Counted from the stretch's first letter, positions 12,003 through 22,235 are shown. The stretch is DNA of 64,000 nucleotides from Voacanga thouarsii (GCA_026120185.1 JANUWF010001696.1:248001-312000); one strand, 5' to 3'. Program-made: numbers and translations. The notes: generated from the letters alone by a model not told the origin.

Positions 12003-12650
12003 CTAGCTTCTCCTATATCTTTCCTGCTGAATTGACTTGATGGCCAAAATTTTTATACATGATAATGCCATAATATCATTCCCAATAAGTAGAATGTCAT
12101 CTACATAAAATACCATAAAAGACATGTTATTGTCGTATGTTTTCCTATACATACTTGGCTCATCTACGTTTTGTATGAAATCATAAGACTTTACAATCAT
12201 ATAAAAACGTATGTTCCATGCCCATGACACTTACTTAAGTCAATAAATGGGCTTCTTAAGCCTACAGACCATATGTTCTTGGCCTTTCACAACAAAACCT
12301 TCAGGCTGGGTAATATGGATGTCCTCGCTATGATAACCTTTAAGAAAGGCTATCTTGACAACCATTTGCCAAATCTCAAAGTCATAATAGCATACGATGG
12401 CCAAGAAAATGCGATGGCCAAGAGAATGCGAACAGACTTCAGCATGGCAATGGGTGAAAAGGTGTCCTCATAATTGATCCATTCTTTTTTAGTGTAACCT
12501 TCTACAGCCAATCTTCTTTTAAAGATTTTTACCTTTCCATCTGCACCTCTCTTTTTCTTGTATACCCACTTGCACCATATGGGTTTAATCCTTCTACGTG
12601 TAGTAATAAGATCGCATATTTGATTGAGATTCATAGACTCAATCTCAACA
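12003..12650 (-). pseudogene. Copia reverse transcriptase (broken)
   Basis: The minus-strand frame at 12634-12350 reads WCKWVYKKKRGADGKVKIFK and YEDTFSPIAMLKSVRILLAI, the N-terminal RT signatures of Ty1/copia (usually KWVYKIKRGADG and YEETFSPVAMLKSIRILL). A second frame, 12230-12003, gives SWNIRF-like WAWNIRFYMIV, VDEPSMYRK and the catalytic FYVDDILLIGND. The two are in different frames, with the GFVxxGQEHMVCRLKK segment between them broken by stops. RT copies element RNA into DNA in the cytoplasmic particle. The active-site YVDD is kept, but the frame breaks make it non-functional. Confidence 0.93.
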
Positions 12651-13079
12651 TCAACTGTTACTTGCCATTTATCTGCATTAACATCAACAATAACCTATCA
12701 TATCTATTAGGTTCTTGTTCCTGATGGTCGGAGACTACCTCAAAGATGCCCCAAGTCCATCTTTCCAGAACCCTAAATATCATCCCACAATGACGTGATT
12801 CTTTTATATAAGGACATCTGGTAGTGCCTCTTTAGGTTTCGTAATTAGGGTACTAAAATTTGAAGTGTCAATTAACTTATCTTTCAATTCCATCTTACTC
12901 GAAACCTTATTGGACACACTTTCATCATCCTCTAAGTATCTAGCATGAGTACTGATATGTATCTTTTACTCTAGGAGATGATAAAAGTATCTTCCCCTTA
13001 TTCTTTCCGGATACCTTACAAAGTAGCACAATTCAGATCTTGGATCTACCTTACTTCTTTTAGTCAATACATATGCTAG
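12651..13079 (-). pseudogene. Copia integrase C-terminal / linker region (degenerate)
   Basis: This stretch joins the recognisable RT and integrase parts and has no long frame. In copia elements the variable linker between integrase and RT sits here. Short readable bits fit, but I could not place a domain with confidence. Confidence 0.5.
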
Positions 13080-13698
13080 ACAACCGCATATCTTGAGAAG
13101 ATTCATACTGGGCTGTCACCCAGTCGACATCTTATTGGGAGTCTTAGGCACTAACTTTGGAGGCACTAAGTTTAAACTATATACTACTGTTTCTTGAGCA
13201 TATCCCCAAAGAGAAATAGGAAGAGTTGCATAACTCGTCATGCTTTTTACCATTTCCATCAATGTTTTATTTCTTCGCTCAAATACTCTATTACGCTCGG
13301 GAGTCCCACGTGTAGTTAGTTGAGATACTATACCCTAATGTACCAATTAGTCCTTGAATTCACTATGGAGATACTCTCCACCACAATCCAATCTTAGCTT
13401 TTTTTTAGTTTACCTATTTGACGCTCCATCTCAGCCTTAAACTCCTCAAATTTATCAAAGGAGTTAACTTGTGTCTCATCATGTAAACATAACCAAAGCT
13501 TGTGTGATCATCTGTGAATGTGGCGAAGTATTGACAACAACCTCTAGTAGGTGAAAACATACGAGCATAAACATCAGTAAGAACTAACTCTATTATTTCC
13601 TTGGCCCTTTTTACCTTTTGAGTGAAGGGCGTTTTGATCATTTTACCCATAATACAAGATTTATACTGAGGCCATTCCTCCAATTTTGATGAGTCCAA
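13080..13698 (-). pseudogene. Copia integrase (broken)
   Basis: The best frame, 13698-13414, reads EWPQYKSCIMGKMIKTPFT (the end of the zinc-binding part: C..CxxGKMTKxPF), then KRAKEIIELVLTDVY and GCCQYFATFTDDHTSFGYVYMM, which correspond to the first catalytic block of copia integrase (usually LIHTDVCGPM and YFITFIDDYSRYGYVYLM). The frame is then lost; the second aspartate and the glutamate of the DDE triad fall in broken sequence toward 13300. Order relative to gag and RT is as expected for copia (gag-PR-IN-RT-RH). Confidence 0.88.
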
Positions 13699-13871
13699 AG
13701 ACCTATTTTGGATTAACCTTTGAATTTAATTAGGATTTATATGTTCTATTCTCAAGTGTCATAAAATAAGAGTTATTTTATGTTGCCTTCTCTTCATGTT
13801 ATTAAGTTCAGTTTGAGTATTATTTATTTGACAATTAGTAGGATTAATATAGAAAATATCTTATACATGTT

Positions 13872-14396
13872 TCAAAAACAAATAATATTTTCATTTCCAT
13901 TGATTGAAATAACAAAATAGAAAGAAACATAATATTCTTGATTAATCAATCTTAGAACTAAAATCAAATTCTGCTTAAAACTAGAAATATATAAAATGTT
14001 TTTCAAAACTAGAATCCTATTATAATCAAATACAAGCTTCAAGTCTCGCACTGCTTCGGCTTGCACTTGTGCTCTGTTGCCCACTCTTAGTATATGCTCT
14101 CCTTTCTTGAGTCCTTTTATCTTGTTGAACCCTTATAAGGAGTTACAGATTTGGTCAGTAGCTTCGAAATCAATAATCTAAGTGGATGATGACCCAACCA
14201 TCAATATTCACTCCAAGTATAGAGTAAAACCTGAAGAGGACTTAGCCAAGAACTTCAGATAATCTTTCTTAAAGTGTCCTTTCTTTCCATTCTCGAAGCA
14301 CTTGCCCTTGGACTTGCCACTGGGCTTGAACAGACTAGGCTTCGATCCCTTAAACTTGGCCTCGGCATTATTCTAGGCTTTCTTATTCTGGAACTT
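13872..14396 (-). pseudogene. Copia gag zinc knuckle and protease (broken)
   Basis: From 14396 down the minus strand reads PSLFKPSGKSKGKCF and GKKGHFKKDY, a decayed CCHC knuckle, then GSSST.IIDFEATDQICNS, where the retropepsin D-S-G-A-T-x-H box has become D-F-E-A-T-D-Q. The frame at 14084-13872 (VLKNILYISSFKQNLILVLRL) matches the segment after the active site (usually LxNVLYVPxxxxNLISVSRL). Loss of the D-S-G triplet alone would kill the protease. The gag text continues on the far side of the nested insertions, at 27791-28028. Confidence 0.85.
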
Positions 14397-14669
14397 TGAT
14401 GAGGGTTTATCAAATAAACCTTTTTTAGGATTTTTTTTTTGTTTTAATTATAGTAAATCCTTGTTTAATTCACTACTCACCACACTATTTTCTTCTGGTT
14501 TTGTAGGAATAAATAAAATAAGAATTGGAGATGAAAACAAAGAATAAGAGGAAAATGGAGCGAAAATGAAGAATAATTAAAGAATCACACACGAACCAAG
14601 CGGCCTAGGGAAGCTTAACTTCCCTTAGTCGCCTAGCATATTTTCTATTTTTGTTTTGTACTGGATGTT
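14397..14669 (+). mobile_element. 'Hairpin' solo LTR, copy 1, left part
   Basis: This begins TGATGAGGG directly after ACTT/AACTT in the copia gag and matches the start of the second copy at 36313 (shared run 'agtaaatccttgtttaattc' and the following 'actactcaccacact'). The first inverted-repeat unit, GGCCTAGGGAAGC/GCTTAACTTCCCTTAGTCGCC, lies at 14600-14637. It is cut at 14669 by an L1 LTR and continues at 26280. Both parts together are about 1784 bp. I could not assign it to a named clade. Confidence 0.75.
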
Positions 14670-16153
14670 TGTTAGAGTTGTGCCCTAGAGGCAATTACTT
14701 GTACATTGTATATGACACATTTTTTTTTAATAAAAGGCATTATTTATCTTACAGTTTCTTTTTGTTTACTTTAAGTAATATAGCTATTCGATAAAGTACC
14801 TAATACCACACTGTGTTAAGGAAATCATGATAGAGATCATGATATGAGATTCCTACTATACTGGATGGTGTTAGTACTTAAATAGTCCCTAGTCATAGTA
14901 TTAATGAGATAGGATATCATTAATGCGTCAAGACTAGCATGTGTTAGACTTCCTGATTTGATCAGGCGACGGTTCTCATAACCGTGAGTATTATGACTAA
15001 AAGTTAACACATGGATGCTTGTTAATGGAACAAGTTCATTGGATGACCTAACTTTGAGATAATCATATGGATAACTATTTAGTGCTAGTGATATAATCTC
15101 AATATAGCAAACGTGTAAGTATCCTTAGACTTGAGATCTCTAAGGTATTTTGTTTGCAGAGCTTTGTACTTTGATTCCAATCTCTGGAGCTTGTTCGAGG
15201 GCCGCATATGGGATGGATATTGGGTACATTGTGAGGTAAACAAAAGTAGTTGAGAGGGTCAATAAAGGATTCACCACTCCTAATAGTAGGGGTGAATATC
15301 TCACGACTACTTGTACGAATTACTACTCGGAAAGTCCTTGGCCTAGGCGATTGTGTATTGGAAATAGTTCCAATTAATACACGTCTAGAGTAATGGGTTC
15401 CTGGTACAAGTACAATTGTATTCAGGCCAAAATTAAATCTGGATGGAGTTGGCACTAATCGTACTCCAAACCAAATGAGATATTTTACGGTGAAAGGAGT
15501 TAAATGCACTTGACTTCCTAAACTCTTGGGTAGTCATTATGTGTTGCTAGATACCGCTCATGATTTGGAAATATGGGTTTATTAATTGATGAATTAATAA
15601 ACTAATCCCGATTAGAATTAATAGGATTAATTCTAATTAATTATGGATTACTGATCTCAAAGTTGTTAGGATTAATTCATATTCTCTACCAATTGACTAG
15701 AAAAGCTAATAGGTCACATACAATAGATGATTATACACTCAAGATGTTATTTGATAACATTGTAGGGTTAATTGAGAGAAAGATAAAAGCTGTTGTGGAT
15801 AAATTATAATTAGTTATAATTTGTGGTACAAGTAGTAATTGTGAGAACTTGATGTTTTCAACTACAATTAGGGAACTCCAATTGGTTTATAATTCCAATT
15901 TTTTAGTGATTTTTTCGATTTTATGATGATATAATCGAAAAACCCTAAGAGTGATTCACGTGAGAATAACAGTAGCCACCTAAACCTTCTCTTCTTCCTT
16001 TTCTTCTCTCTCGATTTGATCTTGAAGAGGAACCCTAGCCACCACTTAGAATTTCTGCTAGCATAGATAGTTGTGTGCTTGAGTATTCCTCTGTGTGGAT
16101 TACTATTAGAGATAATCACAAACTGTGATTATAGTGGTTAGACGTTCAACTCA
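14670..16153 (+). mobile_element. Copia 'L1' solo LTR, copy B, left part
   Basis: It starts TGTTAGAGTTGTGCCC and is collinear with copy A. It is interrupted at 16153 by the Tekay element and resumes at 26079, giving about 1685 bp in total, close to the 1713 bp of copy A. The outer flanks are ATGTT (14665-14669) and ATATT (26280-26284 counting the first A), a five-base duplication with one change. No internal region is present, so this is a solo LTR. Confidence 0.88.
16149..16153. repeat. Target-site duplication ACTCA (left)
   Basis: ACTCA directly precedes the Tekay 5' LTR and recurs at 26074-26078 directly after the 3' LTR. This proves that the two very unequal LTRs belong to one insertion. 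Confidence 0.95.
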
Positions 16154-16798
16154 TGTGAAACCCCACCTAAAACCAACCCTAGAGTAAGGGGTCGGGAATG
16201 CATATCATATTATTTTGCATGAATATATATATTTTTGAATGATTTTATGTGCTTTAGAATCGTGGAATATAGGTTTAAATGCTTAGTTATGCTTATTGAG
16301 TAGGAGGGGTAAAATGGTAATTTTGCCTGAGGTCAGAATAGGGAGATAACTTGAGGAGTAGATAAGAAAAATATGTGGGTGAGGAAATAAGAACAAGAGT
16401 TAGGGTGGTTTAGTGGTTAGAGCTTGGTGAATTAATTTCTAAGGTCATGAGTTCAAATCCCATTATTTAAGTTTTATCATGATTATTTCCCTTACTGAGA
16501 TTTTTGTCTCACCACCGTTTATGCCATATTTTCAGGAAGATCCTGCTGTGGAGGTCATTAGCTAGATTGTTGCCTGTGCTTGAAGACTCATATTATTTAC
16601 TTTAAGTGTTGTTTGAGAGATTGTTGTAAACAATTTATTTTGGATTTGTTCCAGTACTTATCTTTTGGGTTGTAATAAGCTTAAATTTTAAAGTCTTTAT
16701 TTTATTTTATTTTTATGTAACCTAATTATAAAGACCACTTGTCCTCTGGACGGGGCGACATCCCCGTCCCTGATGGGCCTATGTAGTGGGGTGTTACA
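16154..16798 (+). mobile_element. 5' LTR with large internal deletion (645 bp)
   Basis: It matches the first roughly 345 bp and the last roughly 300 bp of the 3' LTR, with everything corresponding to about 22581-25767 missing. The join is at about 16490 (GATTATTTCC/CTTACTGAG). A and B box matches remain at 16406-16416 and 16451-16459, and the acceptor-like TTTTCAG ends at 16535. The TATA box, short first exon and splice donor seen in the intact 3' LTR are gone, so this LTR has probably lost its promoter. About ten substitutions separate the two LTRs over their last 300 bp by eye. Confidence 0.92.
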
Positions 16799-16800
16799 AG

Positions 16801-16813
16801 TGGTATCAGAGAC
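16801..16813 (+). other. Primer binding site, initiator tRNA-Met type
   Basis: TGGTATCAGAGAC starts two bases after the LTR end. TGGTATCAGAGC is the standard complement of the 3' end of plant initiator tRNA-Met; the last bases differ slightly. It would prime minus-strand DNA synthesis. Confidence 0.93.
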
Positions 16814-16897
16814 TAGGTTTAGGCTAGTATTGATAGTATATGTTTTGATTTATTAAGTTCAAATCTTTTATCTGACCTGTCCTATTTGTGCTGTAGG

Positions 16898-17372
16898 ATG
16901 GTTAGGATGATTAGAACCGCAAGGAAAGGGCAGCAATGGCACCCTCCCATTTCTATCTACTCGGAGGACTTACCAGTACCTCAGCCATCACCCCAGCCTG
17001 CACCCCAACCAATCAATGCCCTGGATGATAATAGTGACGATGAGGTCCAGATCATCGAGCCACCTCCAATACCCGTGATCGACTTGGTTACCGACAGTGA
17101 GGACGAGGAGATAGACATGGAATATGTTCCCCATCCTCCTAGCCCCATAGTGGGCTTGACTGCTGACAGTGATGATCCAGGGGAGATAGATTACGAGTCT
17201 CCACCTAGACCCTCCTCTGTAACCCCACCAAATCAAGTTGAGCGGGGATAGTTCTAGGAGACCCGAGAAGGAGCCCATAGATGGGTTCGCAAGTGGGGCA
17301 GGGATGGACTTCACTAGGAATTCTGGGGGGTGGTTATATGATGCCGACATTGAAGATTCTGATAAGGATTAG
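16898..17372 (+). pseudogene. Small acidic, proline-rich ORF upstream of gag, one frameshift
   Basis: The first true ATG is 16898 (MVRMIRTARKGQQWHPP). The frame runs to a TAG at 17249-17251, but a one-base shift near 17245 opens DSSRRPEKEPIDGFASGAG and GWLYDADIEDSDKD, ending at TAG 17370-17372, so the original protein was probably about 157 residues. It is basic at the N-terminus, then proline-rich (VPQPSPQPAPQP, residues about 28-40), then strongly acidic. Three repeats of a hydrophobic core followed by acidic residues appear: VQIIEPP, VIDLVTDSEDEE (residues 60-71) and IVGLTADSDD. These resemble SUMO-interaction motifs. No enzymatic domain is visible. I do not know an assigned function; the SUMO idea is inference. 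Confidence 0.6.
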
Positions 17373-17377
17373 AGAGG

Positions 17378-17644
17378 GTAAGTTCTGCTATGTTTAGGGC
17401 GTTTTATTTACAATTTTTCATAAACTCCTATGCTAGCAGTCCATGCACCTTTATTGCTTTATTCCAAAATTTATGCAAATAAGAGTACCTCGGGTACTCT
17501 AAGTTTTGAGAAAATTTTATATGCAATTCTTCATACAAAATTTGCATCTAATTTTCTTCCGCTTAACGTTGAATGTGATTGCATGCTCAATTTGGATATT
17601 TTTTAACTTTGATGCATAAACTCATTATCTGGGGAATGGTTTAG
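17378..17644 (+). other. Candidate leader intron between the small ORF and gag
   Basis: GTAAGT at 17378 follows AGAGAGG, a strong donor, and TTTAG at 17640-17644 is one base before the gag ATG. The 267 bp between are T-rich and AT-rich without a conserved frame, unlike both sides. Splicing is inferred from these signals only; the stretch could equally be a plain spacer. Confidence 0.35.
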
Positions 17645-17645
17645 A

Positions 17646-18775
17646 ATGGCACCCAGACGTCGCGCAGCCATATCCAACAGAAGGGTTCCTGAGGCAGAGC
17701 CCGTGACACCAAAGGTTGATGCAACTCAAATGTCATCACCAAATCAAAGGGATGAGAATGAAATGGGGCCGGAGATGGGATCGGAAGATCCGGTTAGCGC
17801 GACTATGACGCAAGCATTCCACAAGGTGACCGAGATTCTGCAAAATTTGACTGAGCGGAGGAATCCAAAAGGGGAAGACGAGGCATTGGAGAGGTTTCTG
17901 AAGTTTCAACATCCTATCTTCTTGGGACAGGCCGAGCAAGACCAGAAAGCGGAACAATGGGTGGAACAGATGGAGGACATCTTTGCTACGCTCCAGTACA
18001 TCGAGAAACGAATTGTGAAGTTCACTGCGTTCCGGCTGAGGGGTCCAGCTCGGGCGTGGTGGTAAAGGGTTCAGGACGACTGGGAGATGATAGACCAAGA
18101 CTGGACATGGGCTAATTTTGTGGAAGCATTCCAGGAAGAGTGTATCCCTCAGTGGATAGTTGAGAAACGGGAAGATGAGTTCCAGAATCTAAAGCAAGGA
18201 AGCATGACGGTAGCCCAATACGCATCACGGTTCACGCAGCTATCAAAGTACTGCAAGAGGCTGGTAGATACTGAACAAAACAGAACAAGGCAATTCGTTA
18301 AGGGATTAAGGCAGGAGTTAAGAAGGGCGTTAGCACCCTCTCCACCGGTGACTTATTCCGGGGCTGTGGACGCAGCCACCCATACTGAGAATGAAGATCG
18401 CAACCGGTTGGCTTCACGACCGTTCGTACCGAAAAGACCGCTGCTAAGACCTTTTCAGAGGCAACCACCTAACAAGCATCCTGCCAACCAGCAATGGCAG
18501 AATCGGGGAAAGCAAGCCCGAACAGCACCGGTTGATCCGGCGCAGAATCTTCCATTAGCCGGCACTGCGGGAAAAGAGGCCACATTGAGAAAAATTGCTG
18601 GTCCAAAGGAGTTGAGCGGAAGTGCTACCACTGCGGAGACCCGAATCATCTACGAAACGCCTGCCCTAAACTTCTCCGGATTGGGCAGGGGAACCCAGCT
18701 CAGAACCCGGGGCCGAGTCGGGCCAATACCTCGGGAGCTTCCGGGAGCGGAACGCAGAAGCCGCAGGTGAAAGCA
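17646..18775 (+). pseudogene. Tekay gag (broken)
   Basis: The start MAPRRRAAISNRR is the usual basic start of Tekay-type gag. The capsid part follows (FLKFQHPIFLGQAEQDQKAE, WVEQMEDIF, TAFRLRGPARAWW), interrupted by TAA at 18063-18065 and continuing in the same frame with WANFVEAFQEECIPQW and MTVAQYASRFTQLSKYC. The C-terminus holds two CCHC knuckles. In the first (.RHCGKRGHIEKNC) a one-base loss near 18558 removed the first cysteine codon and shifts the frame; the second (CYHCGDPNHLRNAC) is intact in the corrected frame. Gag forms the particle and packages RNA in the cytoplasm. No separate stop divides gag from pol in the inferred original, so one polyprotein is likely. Confidence 0.95.
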
Positions 18776-19297
18776 AAAGTTTTCGCTCTCAACCGGGAGG
18801 AGGTTGGGGCTGATGCAGCAGTAGTGGAAGGTACGTTTACTATCCAAGGTCATTCCGTTAATGCATTGATAGACCCTGGATCTACCCATTCCTATTTAAA
18901 TAAGAATTGTGCATATCAATTGGGTTGGGATGGAGTAGAACTACCTTTTACCTTGATAGTAAGTACGCCTTTGGGGAAAATGGTGTAAGCGGATCGGTAT
19001 GTGCAGAATTGTAAAGTTGAAGTAGGGAGAGAAAACTTGGAGGGAGACCTAATAGTTTTAGCTATTGATGATTATGATTTGATATTGGGGATGGATTGGT
19101 TAGCAAAGCATGGTGCTAGAGTAGATTGTAAGAATAAGTTAGTTCAGTTCATTAGACCGGGATGTGATGTGTTGGAGTTCAATGGTGGGAAAGTAAAAGA
19201 ATTGAAGTTTTTGATAGCTGGGGCTAAAGCCCAAAAATTGTTGAGGCAAGGATGTCAAGGATATTTGGCTTATGTGATAAACAAGCCGAAGGACTAG
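18776..19297 (+). pseudogene. Tekay protease (broken)
   Basis: The frame reads VFALNREEVGADAAVVEGTF, then ALIDPGSTHSY, the aspartic protease active site, then [11 protein letters not shown], the conserved C-terminal GMDWL box of plant gypsy proteases. TAA at 18986-18988 replaces the glutamine codon of the relative at 34221-34264 (GKMVQADRY), and TAG at 19295-19297 ends the stretch where the relative has [10 protein letters not shown]. The enzyme would cut gag-pol inside the particle. Both stops are in the same frame as what follows, so the rest of pol is still readable. Confidence 0.93.
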
Positions 19298-20755
19298 TGC
19301 ACTCTGGAGGATACTGAGGTGGTAAAGGATTTCCCCGACGTGTTCCTTGCAGAACTCACTTCTCTACCTCCCAAGCGAGAAGTTGAGTTCACCATTGACC
19401 TAGTTCCATGAGCGGAACCGGTGTCTGGAACCCCGTATCGAATGGCACCGGCGGAGTTGAAGGAATTAAAGGAGCAGCTAGAGGAGTTGGTGAGGCAAGG
19501 CTATATCAAACCTAGCACATCGCCCTGGGGAGCACCTATGCTATTTGTAAAGAAAAAGGACAGGACTCTAAGGTTGTGTATTGACTACCGAGGCTTGAAC
19601 AACCTGACCATCAAAAATAAATATCCTCTGTCGTTAATTGACGAGCTGTTCAACCAGTTGCAAGGGTCCAGTTGTTACTCTAAACTGGATTTGAGGCAAG
19701 GCTACTACCAGAGGAGGATATTTCTAAGACAGCCTTCAATACAATATATGGTCATTACGAGTTTGTGGTGATGCCTTTCGGGGTAACCAACGCAACCGCG
19801 GTATTTATGGATCTAATGCATCGAGTGTTCCAGCCCTACTTGGACAAGTTCGTGGTGGTCTTCATCGACGACATACTTATATACTCCAAGAGCCCGGAGG
19901 ACCATGCAGAACATTTGAAGTTGGTACTAGAAAAGCTAAGGGAGCACAAGCTTTACACCAAGTTTAGCAAGTGCGAGTTTTGGTTGGATAGTGTGGCGTT
20001 TCTCGGTTACGTGGTGACTAAGGAGGGAATTAAAGTAGACCCAGCGAAGGTTGAAGCCGTATCAGACTGGAAGCAACCAGAGAACATCACCGAGATTCGA
20101 AGCTTTTTGGGTTTGGCTGGCTACTACCGGAGGTTTATTAAGGGGTTTTCGAGGTTAGCATCTCTTATGACCCGGCTACTGAGAAAGGACGTGCCCTTTG
20201 TTTGGAACGAAAAATACGAAAAGAGTTTCCAAGAGTTGAAGCGGAGGCTAATGACAGCGCCTGTGCTGAGTCTGCCGGAGGCAGAAAAACCTTACGCCCT
20301 ATATACTGATGCCTCAAAGGAAGGCTTGGGAGCAGTTTTGATGCAAGATAGGAAGGTGATCGCCTATGCTTCCCGAAAACTAAAGCCGCACGAAGTCAAT
20401 TATCCCAGGCATGATCTAGAGCTGGCTGCCATTGTGTTTGCATTAAAGAAATGGCGACACTATTTGTATGGGGCGGAATATGAGGTGTTCACTGATCACA
20501 AAAGCCTGAAGTACATCTTCACCCAGAAGGACTTGAATTTGAGGCAGCGAAGATGGATGGAATTTCTAGAGGAATACCGGTGTCCTATCAACTACCACCC
20601 CGGGAAAGCCAACATCGTTGCTGATGCCCTGAGCCAGAAAGTCAGAATGGCCAGGCTAAGAGTACAAGAGGTTAAAATGGTTCCGGACGTGTTGGACAGA
20701 AGAGTAGAAGTGCAAGAAGAGAGGATCATTATTAGCAACCTGAAGTTGACACCAG
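19298..20755 (+). pseudogene. Tekay reverse transcriptase and RNase H (broken)
   Basis: RT signatures run in order: [87 protein letters not shown] and the catalytic [13 protein letters not shown], then the thumb [18 protein letters not shown]. RNase H follows with [48 protein letters not shown] and [10 protein letters not shown] (usually DALSRK). TGA at 19409-19411 and a small deletion with frameshift near 19711, just after YYQ (the relative has [14 protein letters not shown]), break it. The longest intact stretch is 19765-20916. Confidence 0.96.
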
Positions 20756-21950
20756 ATCTAAGGCGGGAAATTGTTGACGCCCAGCAGAGTAATGCGGAAT
20801 TTCAGCTTTTCAAGGATAAGGAGCTTAAACGGCAAGGCAGTGAATTCCCGACAGGATGGAGCGGGAGTGTTGTACTTCCGAGATCGTTTGTGTGTACCCC
20901 GAGGAGCACCAGTTGAGGGACAGAATTTTAGAAGAAGCGCATAAGAGCAAGTACGCCATTCATCCAAGAGAGGTCAAGATGTATCAAGATCTGAAAAAGT
21001 CTTACTGGTGGCCCGGGATGAAGCGAAACGTGGTTAAGTATGTTTCAACGTGCTTGACCTGTCGAAAGTCAAAGCGGAGCACAGAAAGGTGGCAATATTA
21101 TTACAACTGTTGCCAGTACCAGAATGGAAATGGGAAGAGGTAACCATGGACTTCGTTACCAGACTCCCTATGGCCAGGAGCCAAAAGGACGCCATATGGG
21201 TAGTGGTGGATCGACTGACCAAGTCGGCGCATTTCATACCCGTGAATGTAAGGAATTCTATGGAAAAGTTGGCTCAGACCTACGTGCGGGAAATAGTCAG
21301 ATTGCACGGAATACCTTCAAGCATTGTGTCTGACCGTGATCCGAGATTTACATCCCAATTTTGGGGCAAGTTTCAAGAATCGATGGGTTCTAGTCTGAAG
21401 TTCAGTATAACGGCGCACCCACAGACCGATGGACAGTCAGAAAGGGTTATTCAGATATTAGAGGATATGCTGAGAGCCTGTGTGTTGGATTTCGGGGATA
21501 AGTGGATTGAAAGTGTGCCGTATGCTGAGTTATCATACAATAACAGTTATCAGGATTCAATTGGAATGGCTCCATATGAAGCTCTATACGAACGTAAGTG
21601 TCAAGTACCGCTATACTGGAGTTGGTCAGAAGATGGACATATAAGCAAATCGGGAGAAGTCTATGTTCAGGAAATGTCGGACAAGGTTAAGTTAATTAGG
21701 GAAAGGTTGAAGGCAGCCCAGAGTCGACAAAAGAGTTATGCAGACAATAGGCGGAGAATGTTAGAATTTCAGGTGGGAGACAGTGTGTTTCTAAAACTGA
21801 CACCGAATAGGTGAATTCTGAAGCACCCGAAAGGGGGAAAGCTGAATCCGAGATATTTAGGTCCATTTCCTGTAAAAGAGAAAATTGGGCCGGTGGCGTA
21901 CCGATTGGAGTTGCCAGATGGGTTGACGGGAATTCACGACGTATTCCATG
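20756..21950 (+). pseudogene. Tekay integrase (broken)
   Basis: The zinc-binding domain is readable as HKSKYAIHPREVKMYQDL and CLTCRK, after two frame changes near 20840-20905 and before another near 21070. The DDE core is intact over 21050-21814: TMDFVTRLP (first D), VSDRDPRFTSQFWGKF (second D), DGQSERVIQILEDMLRAC (E). The GPY/F module is YLGPFPVKEKIGPVAYRLEL. TGA 21812-21814 stands where the relative at about 31420 has arginine (NRGIVKHP), a CGA to TGA type change. Integrase joins the DNA copy to the chromosome; GPY/F is the chromovirus C-terminal module. Confidence 0.95.
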
Positions 21951-22189
21951 TATCAAAGTTGAAGAAGTACAATGCCGATCCCGGACATGTGTTGAATGAT
22001 GAGCCGTTTGTGCTACAACTCGACCTGAGCTATGTGGAGAAACCCGTAAAGATATTGGACCGAAGTATCAAGACTCTCCGGAACAAGCAGATTCCGATGG
22101 TAAAGGTGCAGTGGGAGCATCACGGCATGCGAGATGCCACATGGGAAACAGAAGAATGGGTAAAGCGAAAGTATCCCGATCTGAGGTAA
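21951..22189 (+). pseudogene. Chromodomain at the integrase C-terminus
   Basis: After VFHVSKLKKYNADPGHVL and LSYVEKPVKILDRSIKTL the chromodomain reads NKQIPMVKVQWEHHGMRDAT and WETEEWVKRKYPDL, ending at the TAA at 22187-22189. The W of VQW and the W of ATWE are the aromatic positions kept in plant chromovirus chromodomains. It would bind histone marks and bias insertion toward similar chromatin, which fits the nested pattern here. The stretch itself is free of stops but lies downstream of several in the same polyprotein. Confidence 0.93.
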
Positions 22190-22221
22190 AGGTGCGTCTG
22201 AATTTCGAGGCGAAATTCTCC

Positions 22222-22235
22222 TAAGGAGGGGAGGA
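22222..22235 (+). other. Polypurine tract of the central Tekay element
   Basis: AAGGAGGGGAGGA ends directly at the 3' LTR start TGTGAAATCCC. Upstream CGAAATTCTCC is shared with the element at position 731. Confidence 0.88.

Noticed and set aside
16401..16470. A functional tRNA gene
   Set aside because: Only the two promoter boxes match. The span lacks a foldable cloverleaf with paired acceptor arm, so it is reported as a tRNA-like module.
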